NCBI GenBank assembly: GCA_965197675.1
Contig: OZ240221.1
Location: 1,178,001-1,242,000, forward strand
DNA: 64,000 bases
From: G965197675 sp965197675
GTDB lineage: Bacteria; Chloroflexota; Dehalococcoidia; Plut-88900
Reading direction: 5' to 3'
Positions within the stretch are counted from its first letter, which is position 1. Each line of letters starts with the position of its first letter. The notes beneath the pieces were generated by a model. The model did not search any database and was not told where the DNA came from. It saw nothing but the letters and a program-made list of their open reading frames with translations. This document shows positions 33,824-42,656 of the stretch, one piece after another. The position numbers and the translations under genes are program-made.

Positions 33824-34462
33824 ATGGGAAAAACACTGCCTTCCAACCTGGAGTGGTCGAGTGGAGCCCTGTGTTTAGACTTCATGGAGACTATGGAAGA
33901 CGACCACCCTTATGTCTCCGGTCATGCGGAGCGGCTAACCAGCTTTTCGGACCTGGTCCGGTGGTGTCGTGACGCAGGGCTGCTGTCAAGCAAGGATGCA
34001 GAGGCGCTTATCGAGGAAGCCTCCAGCCGCCCCAGAGAAACAGACAAGGCCCTCGAATGGTCGCTGGCGCTGCGGACAAACATCAAGGGAATCTTTTGCG
34101 CCATCGCAAAGAAGAGCCAGCCCAAGGATACACACCTGGCAGGCCTCAACTCTGCCCTCTCACGGGTAGTGTCCAGGTCTCGCATCGTTCCCGACGATGG
34201 TGGATTTACTTGGGTTTACAAGGAGACGGAGAATGCCCTGGATCGGATAGCTTGGCCCGTGGTATGGTCTGCCACGGAATTGCTCACCTCAGAAGATCGT
34301 CACCTAGTAAAGCAGTGTAGGTCTTCTAGCTGTAGTGCTCTGTTTATCGATACCAGCAAGAACCACACGCGCCGCTGGTGCGACATGACGACGTGTGGGA
34401 ACCGTGAAAAGGCGCGCCAGCACTACCTTAAGAAGAATAGTAAACTCAGGGCTGAAAAATAG
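33824..34462 (+). CDS. CGNR zinc-finger transcriptional regulator (ABATE domain)
   Basis: About 212 residues from ATG 33824, which follows GAAGGTGAG; the upstream ATG 33782 would put an operator half-site inside the gene. The N-terminal ABATE-like domain includes GALCLDFMETM and RLTSFSDLVRWCRDAGLL. The C-terminal CGNR zinc finger has C-x4-C...CDMTTCGNREKARQHY. Family members control small-molecule-responsive genes. Autoregulation and control of the divergent small gene are suggested by the inverted repeats just upstream. Confidence 0.9.
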   Translation: MGKTLPSNLEWSSGALCLDFMETMEDDHPYVSGHAERLTSFSDLVRWCRDAGLLSSKDAEALIEEASSRPRETDKALEWSLALRTNIKGIFCAIAKKSQPKDTHLAGLNSALSRVVSRSRIVPDDGGFTWVYKETENALDRIAWPVVWSATELLTSEDRHLVKQCRSSSCSALFIDTSKNHTRRWCDMTTCGNREKARQHYLKKNSKLRAEK

Positions 34463-34473
34463 TCGGGACTTCA

Positions 34474-34501
34474 TTGTTGAATCGTATTCAGGTACTATAA
34501 A
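34474..34501 (+). promoter_or_regulatory. Candidate promoter of the Hsp20 gene
   Basis: TTGTTG (34474-34479), 16-nt spacer, TATAAA (34496-34501), 36 nt before the Hsp20 start. No CIRCE element or other heat-shock operator was recognised. Confidence 0.4.
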
Positions 34502-34537
34502 CGCTGTAGAGGAAATCACAGACATAGAGGGGCTTAT

Positions 34538-34936
34538 ATGGCTAAGAGGGGATTAGACATCAGTGTGCTACGCGGCTTCGGCCCGTGGCCATGGAAGCCC
34601 TTTGGACGCCCCCTAGCTCCACTCACGCGGGAAGAGCAGTGGGTGCCTGCCTTTGATATCTATCAGCGAGACGATGAGATAGTCATTAGGGCTGACCTAC
34701 CAGGTGTCCAGAGAGAAGACATTCGGGTAACGGTATCGGGAGATGCACTGGTTATTCAAGGAAAGCGTCAAGAAGTCACGGAGATCAAGAGAAAACACTA
34801 TTTTTCATATGAGCGGGTGAGCGGGGCATTTTGCAGGGCCATACACCTGCCCAAAGAAGCTAACCCAGATGCAATAAATGCCACCTACCAGGACGGAGTC
34901 CTGGAAGTCAAGGTGTCCAGGGTAAATATCTCCTGA
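34538..34936 (+). CDS. Hsp20/alpha-crystallin small heat-shock protein
   Basis: A 132-residue protein. A variable N-terminus (RGFGPWPWKPFGRP) precedes the alpha-crystallin domain: VPAFDIYQRDDEIVIRADLPGVQREDIRVTV, then GDALVIQGKRQ, FSYERVSGAFCRAIHLPKEAN and a final YQDGVLEVKVSR. It is an ATP-independent holdase. AGAGGGG lies before the ATG. It stands alone between the CGNR regulator and an intergenic repeat region. Confidence 0.93.
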   Translation: MAKRGLDISVLRGFGPWPWKPFGRPLAPLTREEQWVPAFDIYQRDDEIVIRADLPGVQREDIRVTVSGDALVIQGKRQEVTEIKRKHYFSYERVSGAFCRAIHLPKEANPDAINATYQDGVLEVKVSRVNIS

Positions 34937-34967
34937 TTCCCGGCTGGTCAATCAAGGGACGCGTCCC

Positions 34968-35068
34968 ATTGAGCGGGGGTGTGTTATGTCTCCGCTTACC
35001 CTGAGCTTGTCGAAGGGGGTGCCCCTCACCCCCCTCCCGTCATTCCCGTGTCAAGCACGGGAATCCAG
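34968..35068 (+). repeat. Direct repeat unit ending GTCATTCCCGTG...ACGGGAATCCAG, copy 1
   Basis: GAGCGGGGG, TCCGCTTACCCTGAGC, TTGTCGAAGGGG and CCGTCATTCCCGTGTCAAGC occur in order. It matches 35300-35403. The GTCATTCCCGTG hairpin word also appears, degenerate, at about 46805 and 54940. Confidence 0.7.
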
Positions 35069-35275
35069 AGTTGGCGCCTAGCTTGTTGTGCCGCGTGACT
35101 ATATATTAAATGAGAACCTACGTGCTATAATTCAAATACTCAGCTCGCTTACAAGGAGGTATCACCCCTATTTCTCACGGAGGTCGTAGCCCAAGAGCAG
35201 GCGCTCCCAAGGGCAACCTGAACGGACTCAAACACGGGCGGAACTCTCGCCGGCTTCAAGAGCTTGTCAACGCCC
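35041..35275 (+). repeat. Composite repeat R3, copy A, left part (leader and gene start)
   Basis: The reverse complement of about 46600-46830 matches this stretch: TTGTGCCGCGT, GAACCTACGTGCTATAAT, CAAGGAGGTATCACCCC and a short coding frame. The TATAAT at 35126-35131 and AAGGAGGT at 35153-35160 are conserved in both copies. The right part of the same element continues at 36600. Confidence 0.7.
35161..35275 (+). pseudogene. Truncated small gene with GAPKGNLNGLKHG motif
   Basis: Following the AAGGAGGT, the frame reads ISHGGRSPRAGAPKGNLN, then GLKHGRNSRRLQELV, and then runs into the second direct repeat. The GAPKGN.N.LKHG motif is common at the N-terminus of small phage- or transposon-related DNA-binding proteins. 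No start codon other than ATC/ATT is seen, so both this copy and the one at 46600-46725 (minus) are decayed. Confidence 0.5.
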
Positions 35276-35299
35276 CGCTCAGAGTGAGTCTATCGAATC

Positions 35300-35403
35300 A
35301 TTTGAGCGGGGGCGTGCTGTATATCCGCTCACTCTGAGCCTGTCGAAGAGGGGTGCCTCACCCCCTCTATCCCGTCATTCCCGTGTCAAGCACGGGAATC
35401 CAG
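35300..35403 (+). repeat. Direct repeat unit ending GTCATTCCCGTG...ACGGGAATCCAG, copy 2
   Basis: Same order of words as 34968-35068 with scattered differences. It cuts off the R3 small gene and precedes the second IS110. Confidence 0.7.
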
Positions 35404-35462
35404 GGTATCCTGTCCAAGAGCCCGCAAGGGTGCCCACCGCTCATGGTGAGCCTAGAGTTTAT

Positions 35463-36544
35463 CCTTGTATCTTAAACATGGACGTGACAGACCGATTCAT
35501 CCTGGGTCTTGAAGGCCGTGGCTCAGCATGGTCGTCACGTCTTACCTGCTCGGAGCCCGAACAGTTGAGTGGGCGATGGAGCCCGAATTAGGCAAGGTTG
35601 GGCCAGAGTCAGGAGAAATATCTTGGGAGGAGGTAGATGAATGAAGGAAGTCCCGTTGTTTGTTGGCATCGATGTCTCCAAGGACTGCTTGGATGTGGCT
35701 GTGCGGCCTACCGGTGAGGCATGGCAGGTCTCCTATGATTCTCAGGGGAGCAGCGACTTGGTGGAACGCCTGGGGGAACTGGCCCCCCAACTGGTAGTGC
35801 TGGAAGCTACCGGTGGAATAGAAATGGCTCTGGCGGGAGAACTGGCTGCGTCCCAACTGGCTATAGCAGTAGTTAACCCCAGGCATGTGCGGGACTTTGC
35901 CCGTGCTGCTGGGAAACTGGCCAAAACCGATGCCTTGGACGCCCAGGTGCTGGCGCACTTTGCCGAGGCAATGCGCCCAGCCTCCAGACCCCTGCCAGAT
36001 GCCAGTTCTCAGGAACTGAGGGCACTGGTGGCCCGGCGACGCCAACTGGTGGAGATGATCACTGCGGAGAAAAACCGGATGAGAACTGCCACCCGGCGTA
36101 TACGCCCCAAGGTTCAGGAACACATCCGCTGGTTGGAAGAGAGTCTGGAGGGTCTGGACCAAGATTTGGGAGACTTCATGCGCTCCTCCCCGATGTGGAA
36201 TGACAAAGACGAGTTGCTCCGGAGCGCTCCGGGTGTGGGGCCGGTTCTGTCCATGACCCTCTTGTCCGACCTGCCCGAACTGGGCGCCTTGAACCGTAGA
36301 GAGATCGCCGCTCTGGTGGGCGTGGCCAGGTGCGAGCTGCCCTGTACATGGCAGCCTTGGTGGCCACCCGATACAATCCAGTCCTGCGGGACTTCTGCCA
36401 GCGCCTGTGTGCCGCTGGCAAACCCAAGAAAGTGGCCCTTACCGCCTGCATGCGCAAGCTCCTTACCATACTCAACGTGATGATCAAGAATAATCGCCAT
36501 TGGAACCCTATTGTTCAGAACTCTTGACTTTCAAGACAGTTGCT
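35463..36544 (+). mobile_element. IS110-family insertion sequence, defective copy
   Basis: It shares the left word CCTTGTATCTT (35463-35473), the internal word AGCCCGAACAGTTG (35554-35567) and the right word TCTTGACTTTCAAGACAGTTGC (36522-36543) with the intact element at 31433. The transposase differs in many residues, so it is a related but not recent duplicate. It is inserted inside the composite repeat R3. Confidence 0.72.
35641..36527 (+). pseudogene. IS110 transposase, deleted and frameshifted
   Basis: The frame from ATG 35641 (GGGAGGAGG upstream) encodes VGIDVSKDCLDVAV, LEATGG, KTDALDAQVLAHFAE and PGVGPVLSMTLLSDLPELG up to IAALVGVA. The block equivalent to PFNRDSGTLRGKR...GGRA of the intact copy is missing, and the tail RAALYMAALVATRYNPV continues in another frame to 36527. 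The deletion of roughly 70 nt removes the catalytic serine, so the protein cannot be active. Confidence 0.88.
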
Positions 36545-36548
36545 GAGC

Positions 36549-36645
36549 CTGCCCAAGGGAACCACCCTCTGGCGGGGGGGCCTGTCCTGAGTCCCTCGAA
36601 GGGATGTGCCCCCAATTACTAAAACCCACCCGGGTGGGTGGGTCC
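36549..36645 (+). repeat. Dispersed G-rich repeat R1, copy d
   Basis: Contains GGGAACCACCCTCTGGCGG, GATGTGCCCCCA, ACTAAAACCCACCC and GGGTGGGTGGGTCC. In the reverse-orientation copy B of R3 the equivalent R1 module sits at the same relative place, so it is an internal part of R3 here. Confidence 0.65.
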
Positions 36646-36800
36646 AACTCCAACCCTACGAAAAACTCAATCAAAATATAGCGGGTCTTCGTGCCTGGGA
36701 AACCCATAAAACAAAACTTTTTTACAATTCAATCAAGTTTCAAAGCTAAACAAAGAAAAACAATCAAGTTGCCACACACAAGCACAGTTGGGATATGATG
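36600..36800 (+). repeat. Composite repeat R3, copy A, right part with CAATCAA boxes
   Basis: CAATCAA boxes begin at 36668, 36730 and 36761. Around them lie TCTTCGTGCCTGGG, ACCCATAAAACAAAACTTTT and AAGCTAAACAAAG, all matching 46290-46450 in reverse complement. In copy B four boxes are present at 30, 30 and 64 nt spacing. Beyond 36800 to 37000 is AT/GC-mixed non-coding DNA that includes an inverted pair (CAATCGCATTTTG near 36809 and CAAAATGCGATTG near 36906). Confidence 0.65.
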
Positions 36801-37019
36801 CAGGGCAATCGCATTTTGGCCAAACCGGCTTTGGCCGAACTCCCACCCCGACTGTCCGGACGCCCGGCGAAAGCCGGAAAACGACTAGCGGTGTATCCCC
36901 TATCTCAAAATGCGATTGCTCTGACAAGTTCTGTTGTTGTGATTGACGTTGAGTTACAAATCTTCGTAAAATGACCAGACTACTCCACGTAATACGTCCT
37001 ACCAAGAGAGGTGGTTTCA

Positions 37020-37790
37020 TTGAAGCTAAAAGGTATGTCTGCTTTGGTCACGGGAGCTAGCGGCGGCATAGGACAGGTACTGTCGAAGGCGATCGCTACT
37101 GAGGGAGGAAAGGTAGCTCTAACAGGGAGAAACGCAGCTAGGTTGGAAGAGGTACAGAAAGAAATAAAGAGCATCGGAGGAGAAAGCGAAATCTTCGTCG
37201 CTGACCTATTAGTAAATGAACAGGTGGATAAGCTAGTCTCAGATGTCCAGACGAGCTTCGGAGACATCGATATTCTGGTGAACAACGCCGGAGTCTTCCA
37301 CATCGGCGGCAAGCACGTGTCGGGTCTCCTGTGGGAGGTACCAAAGGATGAGTGGCGAATGGTCTTCGACATCAAGTTCTGGTCAGCTTATCACCTCTGT
37401 CACGGGTTCATACCAGGGATGATAAGAAAGGATCGAGGAAAGATAGTCAACATCACCGGCACCTTTGACAGGGGAGGCCCTCGGACATCCCACTACTACA
37501 TGGGCACCATGGGCCTGGAGCATCTGACCCGCAACCTGGCAGAAGAGCTAAAACCTTACAACGTCCAGGTGAATTCGGTGAACACTGGACTAGTGGCCAC
37601 CGATGTAATGAAGAAGCTGTACCCCAAAGAGGCCGCTGAAGCACAGACCTCAGAGGAGCTTGCCAAATTCACCCTATTCTTTATGACTAGCGATTCTGAC
37701 AATATCACCGGCTCATCAATCACTATCGCTCGCAATCGAGTAGGCGAGTTTACACAAGGCTCACCAGGACACTTCGAGCCGCCGTATTGA
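37020..37790 (+). CDS. SDR family oxidoreductase lacking the canonical lysine
   Basis: About 256 residues from TTG 37020, which follows AGAGAGGTGG; a GTG at 37011 would overlap that site. VTGASGGIGQVL is the nucleotide-binding turn, and NNAGVFH, NITGT and NTGLVATDV follow. At the active site the line is SHYYMGTMGLEHL: Tyr is present but the Lys of Y-x-x-x-K is Met. It may be a modified or non-redox SDR. It stands alone downstream of the repeat region. Confidence 0.85.
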   Translation: MKLKGMSALVTGASGGIGQVLSKAIATEGGKVALTGRNAARLEEVQKEIKSIGGESEIFVADLLVNEQVDKLVSDVQTSFGDIDILVNNAGVFHIGGKHVSGLLWEVPKDEWRMVFDIKFWSAYHLCHGFIPGMIRKDRGKIVNITGTFDRGGPRTSHYYMGTMGLEHLTRNLAEELKPYNVQVNSVNTGLVATDVMKKLYPKEAAEAQTSEELAKFTLFFMTSDSDNITGSSITIARNRVGEFTQGSPGHFEPPY

Positions 37791-37922
37791 CCAGTGCCTG
37801 GGCTGCATCCCGAGGAGCACTATACGCAATTCTTACTCACTGCTTGTGAGTGGTGAGAGGCGCCCTCGACGACACACAAATAGAATGAGCAGGTTAGCCA
37901 TAGAGTGGAACGGGGGCTTAGC

Positions 37923-39089
37923 TCAGCGCTCCTTCGCTGGGGCTGGAACAGATTCCCATACTCTGCCCCGTCTTACAGTTAGAACTGGTGCAAATCGACG
38001 TTTCGCGCTCACCTCATGCCCAAGACTATCCGTGTAGCTAAAGTTGCCGTCTTCCAACTCTAGAACTGAGGCATCTCCCACAGCGTCGACACTAAGACTG
38101 CCCAGTTCGCTGCGAGCTATTACCGAGGCCGGATTTGATGTAACGCACGTGGCTACGTCTTCTAAGGACATCCCCAGGGCATGGAATATAGTCATGATCC
38201 CGAGGAGGTCATATCGCTTCTTGTTAGTTGGCCAAGTCGTAAAATCGGTGCTTATGGTATGAGGTAAGAGGCCTTGGTCAATGGCAGCCTGGCACACGGG
38301 GATAGAGTAGTGCTGCGCCGCGCAGGCCGTATCGAAAATGACGCCGCTTTTCCTAGCTGTCCATACCTCCTCGCGTACTTTGCTCTTGTCGTCCAAGATG
38401 TTGTGTTCCGTACCCTGAAAGATGTGAGTAGCTACATCACCCGGTTTCAGGTATTCGAGGACCTCGGCGATAGGCAGGACTGAATTCATAACGTGGATCA
38501 TCAAAAGAGTGTTGGTCTCGTCAGCGATCCGACGAGCGATTTTCAACGCAGGTACGGCATGCTCCACAGTAGTACCATCCGGGGCGAGGCGTACCTTTAC
38601 ACCCAGTAACACATCCCTGTTTTCCTCGATACATCTGATCGCTTCATCCACTCTTACAAGGCGAAAATCGACGAGGTCCGGCAGGTCTAGGGCCCCCATC
38701 ATCATGGTTCCGATCGACGATACGTGAATGAACGCAAACAGATTTGTTTCCGCCCTTTCTATCACCAGCTTTCTGAAAACGGGAAAGTTCATCCACCCAG
38801 TGCTTCCTGTATCTACTGCAGTCGTCACCCCGATGGGTAGATAATCTCGGTCCGGGTCAGCACAGTATGGAACGACCTCATAAGCGAAGTGGGTATGAAG
38901 GTCTATTAGCCCTGGCAGTACCAGCTTCCCAGACACGTCAGCAACCCGAGATGCCCGCTCGCTGGGAAGGTTTTCAGATATGACCGCCACCTTACCGTCT
39001 TTAAAGCCCACGTCCCGAATTCCGCGAAGATTCTGAGACGGGTCTATTACCTCTCCACCCTTCAATATCAGATCATATTCTGAAGTCAC
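37923..39089 (-). CDS. Amidohydrolase/deacetylase family metallohydrolase
   Basis: A 388-residue protein starting at GTG 39089 after GGAGGAG. YDLILKGGEVIDPSQNLRGIRDVGF, LPGLIDLHTHF (metal H-x-H), GVKVRL (possible carboxylated Lys), LLMIHVMN (His), TSTDFTTWP (Asp) and TSNPASVIARSELGSL follow the dihydroorotase-like deacetylase subgroup. Substrates vary (N-acyl amino acids, selenocysteine-like compounds, enamidase-type). It overlaps the preceding HAD fragment by 17 nt and probably belongs to the hyuB run on the same strand. Confidence 0.86.
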   Translation of the reverse strand: MTSEYDLILKGGEVIDPSQNLRGIRDVGFKDGKVAVISENLPSERASRVADVSGKLVLPGLIDLHTHFAYEVVPYCADPDRDYLPIGVTTAVDTGSTGWMNFPVFRKLVIERAETNLFAFIHVSSIGTMMMGALDLPDLVDFRLVRVDEAIRCIEENRDVLLGVKVRLAPDGTTVEHAVPALKIARRIADETNTLLMIHVMNSVLPIAEVLEYLKPGDVATHIFQGTEHNILDDKSKVREEVWTARKSGVIFDTACAAQHYSIPVCQAAIDQGLLPHTISTDFTTWPTNKKRYDLLGIMTIFHALGMSLEDVATCVTSNPASVIARSELGSLSVDAVGDASVLELEDGNFSYTDSLGHEVSAKRRFAPVLTVRRGRVWESVPAPAKER

Positions 39090-39375
39090 CTATACTCCTC
39101 CTTCCAGGGTTTTCCTCTATGAAACCAACCAAGAATACACACCCACGCATTGGCCTCCCTATGTATTTCATAATCATGCCGATTTCTAAACTTAAACCCC
39201 TATCTTTAGATGCTGCCTCGAACGCATAAGCTGGAACGACGCTCCCTGGATCAAACAACGTACCCGCGCCATCGGCAACGACCAGTTTGGAGGCCCTTGC
39301 CAATTCATAGGGCGGTCTTAATGTCTTTCCCATATCTCTAATCACCACGTCTAGATCAAAAATACAGACGAACAA
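39073..39375 (-). pseudogene. HAD-like hydrolase N-terminal remnant (phosphonatase-like)
   Basis: A 100-residue frame. Residues about 20-75 read YELARASKLVVADGAGTLFDPGSVVPAYAFEAASKDRGL and MKYIGRPMR, resembling the DxAGTxxDxG nucleophile motif and GxxKR step of phosphonoacetaldehyde hydrolase-like HAD proteins. The rest of the fold (core domain, Lys, DD motif) is missing, and the tail FLVGFIEENPGRR does not fit. It is best read as a truncated gene left between hyuB and the amidohydrolase. Confidence 0.45.
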
Positions 39376-39399
39376 GGATGCTACTAAGTAACGATGTGA

Positions 39400-41199
39400 T
39401 TAAGGGGTTCGAGCTGACAGTTGCAGGTGAGACGTAAGACTTGCCTCAGTCTCAGATGGAGTACCTGGACTTCCTTTTGACGAACGAAGTTTCTTAGTGG
39501 CCGCTTGATCTACCCGACGTTTCTGGGTATCGATAACAACACCGTAGACGTCTCTCGCTCTGTGCAGGCTCACCTTCTGTTCGATAACGTCCCTTAATAC
39601 TTTTTCAGGATCCCTTTCGAGAGGGTCTCCATAGCCGCCAGCGCCGCATACATCGAGTTGTACCACCTCTCCTTGGTCAACCAGAAAACGACCTTTCAGG
39701 GGCTTCTCTTCGTTAGCCGTTTTGGGATTGACCACTAAGTGGGGTGAGACACTGGACTGGCCTCCCGCCACACCCCATGGAGGCTGCTTCGACCGATCGG
39801 CGCTTGATTCGAACAGCGTGTCGCCGCTCTTCGCCTGCCAAGTTCGCCTTAGGCCTAAGCCCCCTCGGTACTCTCCGGGGCCTTCACTGTCTGGAAGAAG
39901 CGCATATTCCTCGATGGTTATTGGAAATTCCAGTTCCAGTACTTCAGCGGGAAAGTTGGCGTACTGCGTCACATTGGTGCACTGGGCATCTATCCCATCC
40001 TTGCCGTTGCGCCCACCCATAGCTATCTCCATGCTGGTCTCAAGAATGGCCCATGGCTTGGACGTGACTGCGTTGTTGTCATACCCCGAGATAGTTACAT
40101 AGCAAAATGCACCACCTGGACAGCCGAACACCTTGTCTGGAATGGCCTGAGCAAAGGCGCCCCATACCGCGTGGTTAATAACCCGGCAGCCCAGTGAACG
40201 GCCAGCTACAGCAGCCGGGAACTGGGGATTTACAAATGAGCCTTCGGGAGCTTTGATGTGAATCGGACGAAGAAGTCCGGAAGTATTCGGGACCTCGGGG
40301 CCAACCAGAGATTTCACCACGATATAAACCATACCGACATTGGTGGTGAACATGCCTTGAATGGCGCCTCGCGTCTGTGGCGAGGTGCCATCAAAATCGA
40401 CGTATATTTCCTCTCCATCTATAGTAAGGTTGCACTTGATATAAATAGGATTCTCTGTGATTCCATCGTTGTCCAGCGAGTCAGTGAAGCTCCAGGAACC
40501 ATCAGGGAATTCTCGGATAGCGGCCCGAGTCAACCTTTCCGTGTAATCTAGCAGATCGATAACACCCTGTCCGAACTCCTCTCTTCCAATTTTCCCCACT
40601 GAGCGGCGAAACTCCATCTCGCCCAGATCAAGGCATGATATCTGGGCTTGCAAGTCACCCAGTACTAGTTCCGGGGTGCGAACAGCTTTTTCCACGATGT
40701 TGAAAAGAGTCATGTTCCTTTCACCCTTGTCCACCAGCTTTGTCGGGGGGATTCGCAACCCTTCTTGAAAGATCTCGGAGTTGTCCGGGGCCATACTCCC
40801 AGGAGTGCGTCCACCCATATCTTGGAAATGGGCCATGGTAGCTAGGTATACCAGGAGCTCGTTATCTACGAAGACGGGTTTGAAGAAGTATATGTCAGGT
40901 AGGTGGCTGCCTCCTTCATAGGGGTCATTGTTCATGAAGATGTCCCCTTGAAAGACTTTATCCTTGAAACGTGTCAGGCACCCGCGCAAGGCGGGCATCA
41001 TGCCTGCTAAGTGAAGGGGTTGACTCAGACCTTGGCTAATCAGCTCCCCCTCAGGCGACAAAATAGCGGTTGAGAAGTCCCACGCAGTTCGTACAAGAGG
41101 GGAGCGCGATGTACGAGTCATGGTTGTAGACAAGACATCGGTGACACCGTCCAGCAGGTTACGCAGAAGCTCCAACTCCATTGCGGCGTGTCTTTCCAT
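39400..41199 (-). CDS. hyuB: Hydantoinase/oxoprolinase family protein, subunit B
   Basis: A 599-residue protein with ELLRNLLDGVTDVLSTTMTRTSRSPLVRTAWDFS, GDIFMNNDPYEGGSHLPD, MAHFQDMGG, NVGMVYIVVKSLVGPEVPNTSGL and SEGPGEYRGGLGLRRTW, all standard for HyuB. It normally pairs with HyuA for ATP-dependent cyclic-amide hydrolysis; the only hyuA in the window is at 12148. It lies just downstream of dihydropyrimidinase in one direction, so cyclic ureides/hydantoins are a plausible substrate class. The C-terminal 60 residues are basic and unlike the family core. Confidence 0.93.
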   Translation of the reverse strand: MERHAAMELELLRNLLDGVTDVLSTTMTRTSRSPLVRTAWDFSTAILSPEGELISQGLSQPLHLAGMMPALRGCLTRFKDKVFQGDIFMNNDPYEGGSHLPDIYFFKPVFVDNELLVYLATMAHFQDMGGRTPGSMAPDNSEIFQEGLRIPPTKLVDKGERNMTLFNIVEKAVRTPELVLGDLQAQISCLDLGEMEFRRSVGKIGREEFGQGVIDLLDYTERLTRAAIREFPDGSWSFTDSLDNDGITENPIYIKCNLTIDGEEIYVDFDGTSPQTRGAIQGMFTTNVGMVYIVVKSLVGPEVPNTSGLLRPIHIKAPEGSFVNPQFPAAVAGRSLGCRVINHAVWGAFAQAIPDKVFGCPGGAFCYVTISGYDNNAVTSKPWAILETSMEIAMGGRNGKDGIDAQCTNVTQYANFPAEVLELEFPITIEEYALLPDSEGPGEYRGGLGLRRTWQAKSGDTLFESSADRSKQPPWGVAGGQSSVSPHLVVNPKTANEEKPLKGRFLVDQGEVVQLDVCGAGGYGDPLERDPEKVLRDVIEQKVSLHRARDVYGVVIDTQKRRVDQAATKKLRSSKGSPGTPSETEASLTSHLQLSARTP

Positions 41200-41252
41200 C
41201 ACTGTTTCCCCGGGTGGTTAGAACTTTGGGTTCCCGATCATCGTAACGTTAA

Positions 41253-42656
41253 TCACAGGAGCTTTGAGGGCTCTGATACGGAACGGTGGATGAACTTACC
41301 ATCTCCTGACTTACCATGAAAACTTCCATCCTGCAGAACTGGCTTGCCCCTAAGCAGAACAGTATCCACAGAGCCGGCGACCTCTAACCCTTCATACGGC
41401 GTGTAATCGACGTTCATGTGATTGGTCTCGTGGCTTATGCGATGTTTTTTATCAGGGCTGAAGATGACAAGGTCGGCATCGCTACCGACTGCGATGGTCC
41501 CCTTCTGGGGATACAGACCGAACAGTTTGGCGGGAGTCGTAGCCAGTATCTCCACCATACGGTTTATGCTGAATTGACCCTGGTTCACGCCTCCTTCAAA
41601 GACGAGTTCCAGCCGGTTCTCGATGCCTGGAGTCCCATTGGGGATCTTGGAGAAATCGTCTTTCCCAAGCTCTTTACCTGCTGAGCCTCCGAAGCAAAAG
41701 GGACAATGGTCGGTGGACACGACTTGCAGATTGTTGTTGGCAAGCCCCTGCCAGAGCTTCTCTTCGTTGCCCTTTGGACGTAACGGAGGAGCCATGACGA
41801 ACTTGGCCCCCTCGAAGCCAGGCTTTTCGTAGTTTTCATAAGACAAAAACAAGTAATGAGGACACGTCTCTGCGAAGACTGGTAGACCCCGCTCTCTGGC
41901 ATCTTTGACGGCATCCAGGGCATCCTTAGCAGACAGGTGGACTATGTAAATGGGTGCGTTGGCAATCTCCGCCAGAACTATGGCCCTGTGAGTTGCTTCA
42001 GCTTCGGCGCTCATGGGTCGGGTCAAGGCGTGATATTTTGGCTCGGTCTTTCCCTCGGCCAGGGCCTGTTTCACCAACACGTCAATGACTCCGCCATTCT
42101 CGGCGTGGACACAGACAATACTCCCGTTTTCTCGGCTCTGGAGTAAGGCCCTGTATAAGGTGGAGTCGTCTACCATGAAAACTCCGGGGTACGCCATGAA
42201 CATCTTAAAGCTGGGCACGCCTTCGTCCACCATCAGGTCCATTTCTTTCACCTGAGATTCCGGAAGATCACTTATGATCATGTGGAAGGCGTAGTCGATA
42301 GCTGCTTTTCCTTCGGCCTTGCCATGCCAGGTGTCCAGGCCGTTTCGAAGGTGGTCACCCCTTTTCTGTATTGCGAAATCTATGATGGTGGTTGTGCCGC
42401 CCCAAGCAGCGGCGATGGTTCCCGTTTCGTGATCGTCGGCGGTAAAAGTTCCGGCCAATGGCATGTTTAGGTGGGTATGGACATCGACGCAGCCGGGAAT
42501 CACGTACTTGCCTGCAGCATCGATGACGCTGGCCCCTTCGACTGGAAGGTCAAGGCCAATGACTGAAATCCGCTCGCCTATTATGCCAATATCCCCAGTT
42601 GTCGAGTCTGCCGCGGTTACGATGGTGCCGCCCCTGATGATCCTGTCGAATTGCAT
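41253..42656 (-). CDS. Dihydropyrimidinase/D-hydantoinase
   Basis: A 467-residue protein from ATG 42656 (MQFDRIIRGG), preceded by CAGGAGTAAT; the frame extends to 42728 but not usefully. VIPGCVDVHTHLNMP (metal H-x-H), SFKMFMAYPG (carboxylated Lys), CVHAENG, YIVHLSAKDAL, VVSTDHCPF (Asp) and GTPGIENRL identify the cyclic-amidohydrolase group that opens dihydropyrimidines or hydantoins. It is followed by hyuB 50 nt later. The two together suggest catabolism of hydantoin-like compounds to N-carbamoyl amino acids. Confidence 0.93.
   Translation of the reverse strand: MQFDRIIRGGTIVTAADSTTGDIGIIGERISVIGLDLPVEGASVIDAAGKYVIPGCVDVHTHLNMPLAGTFTADDHETGTIAAAWGGTTTIIDFAIQKRGDHLRNGLDTWHGKAEGKAAIDYAFHMIISDLPESQVKEMDLMVDEGVPSFKMFMAYPGVFMVDDSTLYRALLQSRENGSIVCVHAENGGVIDVLVKQALAEGKTEPKYHALTRPMSAEAEATHRAIVLAEIANAPIYIVHLSAKDALDAVKDARERGLPVFAETCPHYLFLSYENYEKPGFEGAKFVMAPPLRPKGNEEKLWQGLANNNLQVVSTDHCPFCFGGSAGKELGKDDFSKIPNGTPGIENRLELVFEGGVNQGQFSINRMVEILATTPAKLFGLYPQKGTIAVGSDADLVIFSPDKKHRISHETNHMNVDYTPYEGLEVAGSVDTVLLRGKPVLQDGSFHGKSGDGKFIHRSVSEPSKLL

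Noticed and set aside
35161..35275. Prophage remnant suggested by the GAPKGN motif
   Set aside because: No other phage gene is present; the motif sits in a small repeated element.
37912..37990. GGGGGCTTAGCTCAGC resembles the 5' end of a tRNA
   Set aside because: It lies at the 3' end of the amidohydrolase gene, and no anticodon arm, T-arm or acceptor pairing follows.
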